Below are positions 8,786 to 11,265 of a DNA stretch of 11,265 nucleotides, piece after piece. The position numbers and the translations under genes were made by a program. How positions within the stretch are numbered: the stretch's first letter is position 1; the number at the start of each line of letters is the position of its first letter. The stretch lies in contig JAVBYP010000230.1 in NCBI GenBank assembly GCA_030823965.1, positions 1 to 11,265 of the forward strand, written 5' to 3'. Below the pieces are notes generated by a model. It was not told where the DNA came from and did not search any database. It worked only from the letters and a program-made list of their open reading frames with translations. Source of the DNA: Sideroxydans sp. Its GTDB lineage: Bacteria; Pseudomonadota; Gammaproteobacteria; Burkholderiales; Gallionellaceae.

Positions 8786-10582
8786 ATGCGAACTCATTAC
8801 TGCGGACAACTCAACGTTAATCATTTAGGCAACACGGTCACTCTGTGCGGCTGGGCGCATCGTCGTCGCGACCATGGTGGTGTCATCTTCATCGACCTGC
8901 GCGATCGCGAAGGTCTGGCACAAGTCGTGTGCGACCCTGATCGTGCAGACATGTTCAAGATCGCCGAATCCGTGCGTAACGAATTCGTGTTGAAGATCAC
9001 AGGGCGTGTACGTCGCCGTCCTGAAGGTACCGAGAACAAGAACATCCCCAGCGGTGAGATCGAGTTGCTGTGCCACGAGATCGAAGTGTTGAACGTCGCG
9101 GTCACACCCCCGTTCCAATTGGATGATGAGAACCTGTCCGAGAACGTGCGTCTGACCCATCGCGTCATCGACCTGCGTCGCCCGCAGATGCAGAACAACA
9201 TGATGTTGCGCTACAAGACCGCGCGCGCGTTCCGCCGCTTCTTGGACGACAAAGGTTTCATCGACATCGAGACACCGATGTTGACCAAGTCCACACCAGA
9301 AGGTGCACGTGACTACCTCGTGCCTTCACGTGTGCATGCGGGCGACTTCTTCGCCTTGCCGCAATCGCCACAGTTGTTCAAGCAGATGTTGATGGTGGCG
9401 GGTTTCGATCGCTACTACCAGATCACCAAGTGTTTCCGCGACGAAGACTTGCGTGCTGATCGCCAGCCCGAATTCACACAAGTCGACGTCGAGACATCCT
9501 TCATGACTGAAGAGCAGATCATGGAGATGATGGAAGAGATGATCCGCGTGGTGTTCAAGGAAGCGCTGAATGTGACCTTGCCAAATCCATTCCCACGCAT
9601 GCCATATGCGGAAGCGATGGATCGCTTCGGTTCCGACAAGCCAGACCTGCGCGTGACACTAGAGATCACTGATGTCACCGACGCAGTGAAGGATGTCGCA
9701 TTCAAAGTATTCGCGGGCGTAGCAAATTCTGACAATGGCCGTGTCGCAGCTTTGCGCGTTCCGAATGGCGGCGCTTTCTCGCGTGGCGAGATCGACGAGT
9801 ACACCAAGTTCGTCACTATCTACGGCGCGAAGGGTTTGGCTTACATCAAGGTCAACGACATCACGCAATTGAACGAGACAGGTCTGCAATCACCTATCGT
9901 CAAGAACCTGAACGAGACAGCGTTGAAGACCATCATCGAACGCACCGGTGCGCAGAACGGCGACATCATCTTCTTCGGCGCTGACAAGACTAAGATCGTG
10001 AACGACGCGCTGGGGGCATTGCGTACCAAGATCGGCCACGCCAAAGGACACGTGAATGGCAAGGCATGGGAGCCATTGTGGGTCGTTGATTTCCCGATGT
10101 TCGAATACGACGAAGAAGGCAAGCGTTGGAACGCCTGTCACCATCCGTTCACCTCGCCCAAAGACGAGCATCTGCAATTCTTGGAAACGGATCCAGGTAA
10201 ATGTCTGGCTAAAGCCTACGACTTGGCACTCAACGGTTGGGAGATCGGTGGTGGTTCAGTGCGTATCCACAAAGAAGAAGTGCAGAGCCAAGTGTTCCGC
10301 GCGCTCAACATCGGCGCAGAAGAAGCGCAACTCAAGTTCGGCTTCCTGTTGGATGCCTTGCAATACGGCGCGCCACCTCACGGCGGTTTGGCCTTCGGTC
10401 TGGATCGCATCGTCACCATGATGACGGGTGCGGAATCCATCCGTGACGTGATCGCCTTCCCTAAGACGCAACGTGCGCAGTGTCTGCTGACCCAAGCGCC
10501 GTCTGCGGTGGATGAGAAACAGTTGCGTGAGTTGCACATCCGTCTGCGCACACCAGCGCCGACCGATGCGCCTAAGGAGTAA
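8786..10582 (+). CDS. aspS: Aspartyl-tRNA synthetase, probably non-discriminating (Asp/Asn)
   Basis: Class IIb synthetase charging tRNA(Asp) with aspartate. The 598-residue protein is the bacterial type: N-terminal OB-fold anticodon domain (1 to about 105), catalytic core with motif 2 [14 protein letters not shown] (217-230), the bacterial GAD insertion (roughly 290-420) and motif 3 GLAFGLDR (534-541). His30 in RRRDHGG and Gly81 in RRPEG correspond to His31 and Gly82 of Pseudomonas aeruginosa AspRS, residues tied to acceptance of tRNA(Asn); discriminating E. coli-type enzymes differ there. I therefore infer that it also makes Asp-tRNA(Asn), to be amidated by GatCAB, which is outside the window. 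No Shine-Dalgarno precedes the ATG; the 38-nt gap is pyrimidine-rich with a T6 run. The start gives the usual MRTHYCG N-terminus. An RNase gene follows after 2 nt. Confidence 0.97.
   Translation: MRTHYCGQLNVNHLGNTVTLCGWAHRRRDHGGVIFIDLRDREGLAQVVCDPDRADMFKIAESVRNEFVLKITGRVRRRPEGTENKNIPSGEIELLCHEIEVLNVAVTPPFQLDDENLSENVRLTHRVIDLRRPQMQNNMMLRYKTARAFRRFLDDKGFIDIETPMLTKSTPEGARDYLVPSRVHAGDFFALPQSPQLFKQMLMVAGFDRYYQITKCFRDEDLRADRQPEFTQVDVETSFMTEEQIMEMMEEMIRVVFKEALNVTLPNPFPRMPYAEAMDRFGSDKPDLRVTLEITDVTDAVKDVAFKVFAGVANSDNGRVAALRVPNGGAFSRGEIDEYTKFVTIYGAKGLAYIKVNDITQLNETGLQSPIVKNLNETALKTIIERTGAQNGDIIFFGADKTKIVNDALGALRTKIGHAKGHVNGKAWEPLWVVDFPMFEYDEEGKRWNACHHPFTSPKDEHLQFLETDPGKCLAKAYDLALNGWEIGGGSVRIHKEEVQSQVFRALNIGAEEAQLKFGFLLDALQYGAPPHGGLAFGLDRIVTMMTGAESIRDVIAFPKTQRAQCLLTQAPSAVDEKQLRELHIRLRTPAPTDAPKE
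10573..10579 (+). promoter_or_regulatory. Strong Shine-Dalgarno of the RNase gene inside aspS
   Basis: TAAGGAG, near-perfect to the anti-SD, lies in the last codons of aspS, five bases before the ATG at 10585. It fixes the RNase start and indicates that the RNase is made from the aspS message. Confidence 0.75.
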
Positions 10583-10584
10583 GC

Positions 10585-11016
10585 ATGCTGCGCTGGGGTA
10601 AGGCGTGGTGGTGGATATTGGCTGGCTTGGTGCTGGTCTTGTCTTTGGCACAAGCCAGTAGCCATCAAACGCACCAACCCGCGCAAGTCACGACCAACGA
10701 ATCATCCCGAACTGCAGCACGGGCAGAGGTCTCGGGTGACCATATCTTGGTGACGCAATTGCCGCCTGAAGGTCGCGAGACTTTGCAACTCATCAAGCGT
10801 GGCGGACCATTCCCTTATTCGCGGGACGGCGTGGTGTTTGGCAACTACGAGCGCCTCTTGCCCAAACAAGCACGGGGCTACTACCACGAGTACACCGTCA
10901 AGACACCGGGTATCAGTCATCGCGGCCCACGCCGCATCGTGTGTGGTGAAGTCCCCGAGTGTTACTACACCGCAGATCATTACAAGTCTTTCAAACGTAT
11001 CGTGGAGGCACGCTGA
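10585..11016 (+). CDS. Secreted guanyl-specific ribonuclease, RNase Sa/barnase (N1/T1) family
   Basis: Microbial endoribonuclease expected to cut single-stranded RNA 3' of guanosine. Residues 1-24 look like a signal peptide: basic start, Trp/Leu-rich core, and AQA before Ser25, so the enzyme should be exported. A polar linker (25-50) precedes the catalytic domain (about 51-143). It closely resembles RNase Sa of Streptomyces: LPPEGRETL (59-67), GGPFPYSRDGVVFGN (73-87), YYHEYTV (99-105), RGPRRI (113-118) and TADHYKSF (129-136). Glu102, Arg113, Arg117 and His132 match the catalytic Glu54, Arg65, Arg69 and His85 of RNase Sa, so it should be active. The RNase Sa terminal disulfide is absent; instead Cys120 and Cys126 lie close together before the catalytic His. 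The start is set by a strong Shine-Dalgarno inside aspS, and the stop overlaps the barstar start, pairing toxin-like enzyme and inhibitor. Confidence 0.95.
   Translation: MLRWGKAWWWILAGLVLVLSLAQASSHQTHQPAQVTTNESSRTAARAEVSGDHILVTQLPPEGRETLQLIKRGGPFPYSRDGVVFGNYERLLPKQARGYYHEYTVKTPGISHRGPRRIVCGEVPECYYTADHYKSFKRIVEAR
11004..11008 (+). promoter_or_regulatory. Shine-Dalgarno of the barstar gene inside the RNase gene
   Basis: GGAGG lies seven bases before the ATG at 11016, whose A is the last base of the RNase stop TGA. Such an overlap lets ribosomes leaving the RNase gene reinitiate on the inhibitor, tying antidote supply to enzyme synthesis. Confidence 0.75.
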
Positions 11017-11265
11017 TGGATGATCTTTGCTATCTGCTGAAGGATGCGAATGGAGCGGGTGTCTACCGTCTGAACTGCTCTTTGGATGCGCTGCATGATT
11101 CTGTGAAACGTGCTGGGTTCTCATTGTTCGAAGTCGATATCGCCAGTGCCCACGGAAGAGGTGAGGTGTTGGCCGAGATGGCGCGCGCCATCCAGGCACC
11201 GGATTGGTTCGGACACAATTGGGATGCACTGGCTGATGCTCTCGGCGACCTCTCTTGGAACGAAG
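11016..11265 (+). CDS. Barstar-family ribonuclease inhibitor, partial at the right window edge
   Basis: Cytoplasmic inhibitor expected to plug the active site of the RNase encoded just upstream and protect the cell from enzyme that folds before export. Starting at the ATG overlapping the RNase stop, 83 codons are readable before the window ends. The barstar signature is plain: PDWFGHNWDALADALGDLSW (62-81). Asp70 and Asp74 align with Asp35 and Asp39 of Bacillus barstar, the latter being the main contact to the RNase catalytic site. The first 60 residues are longer than in Bacillus barstar, where the equivalent motif begins near residue 29; this longer form is common among proteobacterial members as I recall. 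The C-terminal part with the other binding residue (Glu76 in barstar) lies outside the window, so completeness cannot be judged. Confidence 0.95.
   Translation, partial: MDDLCYLLKDANGAGVYRLNCSLDALHDSVKRAGFSLFEVDIASAHGRGEVLAEMARAIQAPDWFGHNWDALADALGDLSWNE

Overview
The window looks like a chromosomal housekeeping stretch from a betaproteobacterium, probably of the Nitrosomonadales/Gallionellaceae type. This is an inference from protein character: a clpS-clpA pair, a monomeric NADP isocitrate dehydrogenase, RluE, and an fmdB/DUF502/aspS operon with a Pseudomonas/Neisseria-like AspRS. Genes are tightly packed on both strands. No gene-free stretch exceeds about 300 bases, and I see no tRNA, rRNA, insertion sequence or CRISPR array.

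Layout, left to right. (1) The N-terminal two thirds of gluQ (GluQRS) lies on the minus strand and runs off the left edge. (2) Divergent from it is a 371-residue sugar-nucleotide pyrophosphorylase on the plus strand. (3) A near-perfect hairpin terminator separates it from the minus-strand clpS-clpA operon, which encodes the N-degron adaptor and the AAA+ unfoldase of the ClpAP protease. (4) Divergent from clpS is a CspA-family cold-shock gene with a predicted leader of about 100 nt. The leader contains a terminator-like hairpin just before the ribosome binding site. (5) A strong bidirectional terminator separates cspA from minus-strand icd, a complete 740-residue monomeric isocitrate dehydrogenase with all the substrate and metal ligands I know in place. 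(6) Divergent from icd, the plus strand carries rluE, an FmdB-type zinc-ribbon gene, a DUF502 membrane-protein gene, aspS, a secreted RNase Sa-like guanyl-specific ribonuclease and a barstar-type inhibitor cut by the right edge.

The most interesting part is the right end. The RNase keeps the full catalytic set and has a signal peptide. Its start sits 2 nt after the aspS stop behind a strong Shine-Dalgarno, and the barstar start overlaps the RNase stop. An extracellular RNase and its cytoplasmic antidote are thus attached to an essential tRNA synthetase operon. The AspRS also carries the His/Gly pair associated with non-discriminating enzymes that charge both tRNA(Asp) and tRNA(Asn). Another tRNA(Asp)-directed enzyme, GluQRS, lies at the other end of the window. 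The cspA leader is the best candidate for an RNA regulatory element. Most other genes are ordinary and well conserved.
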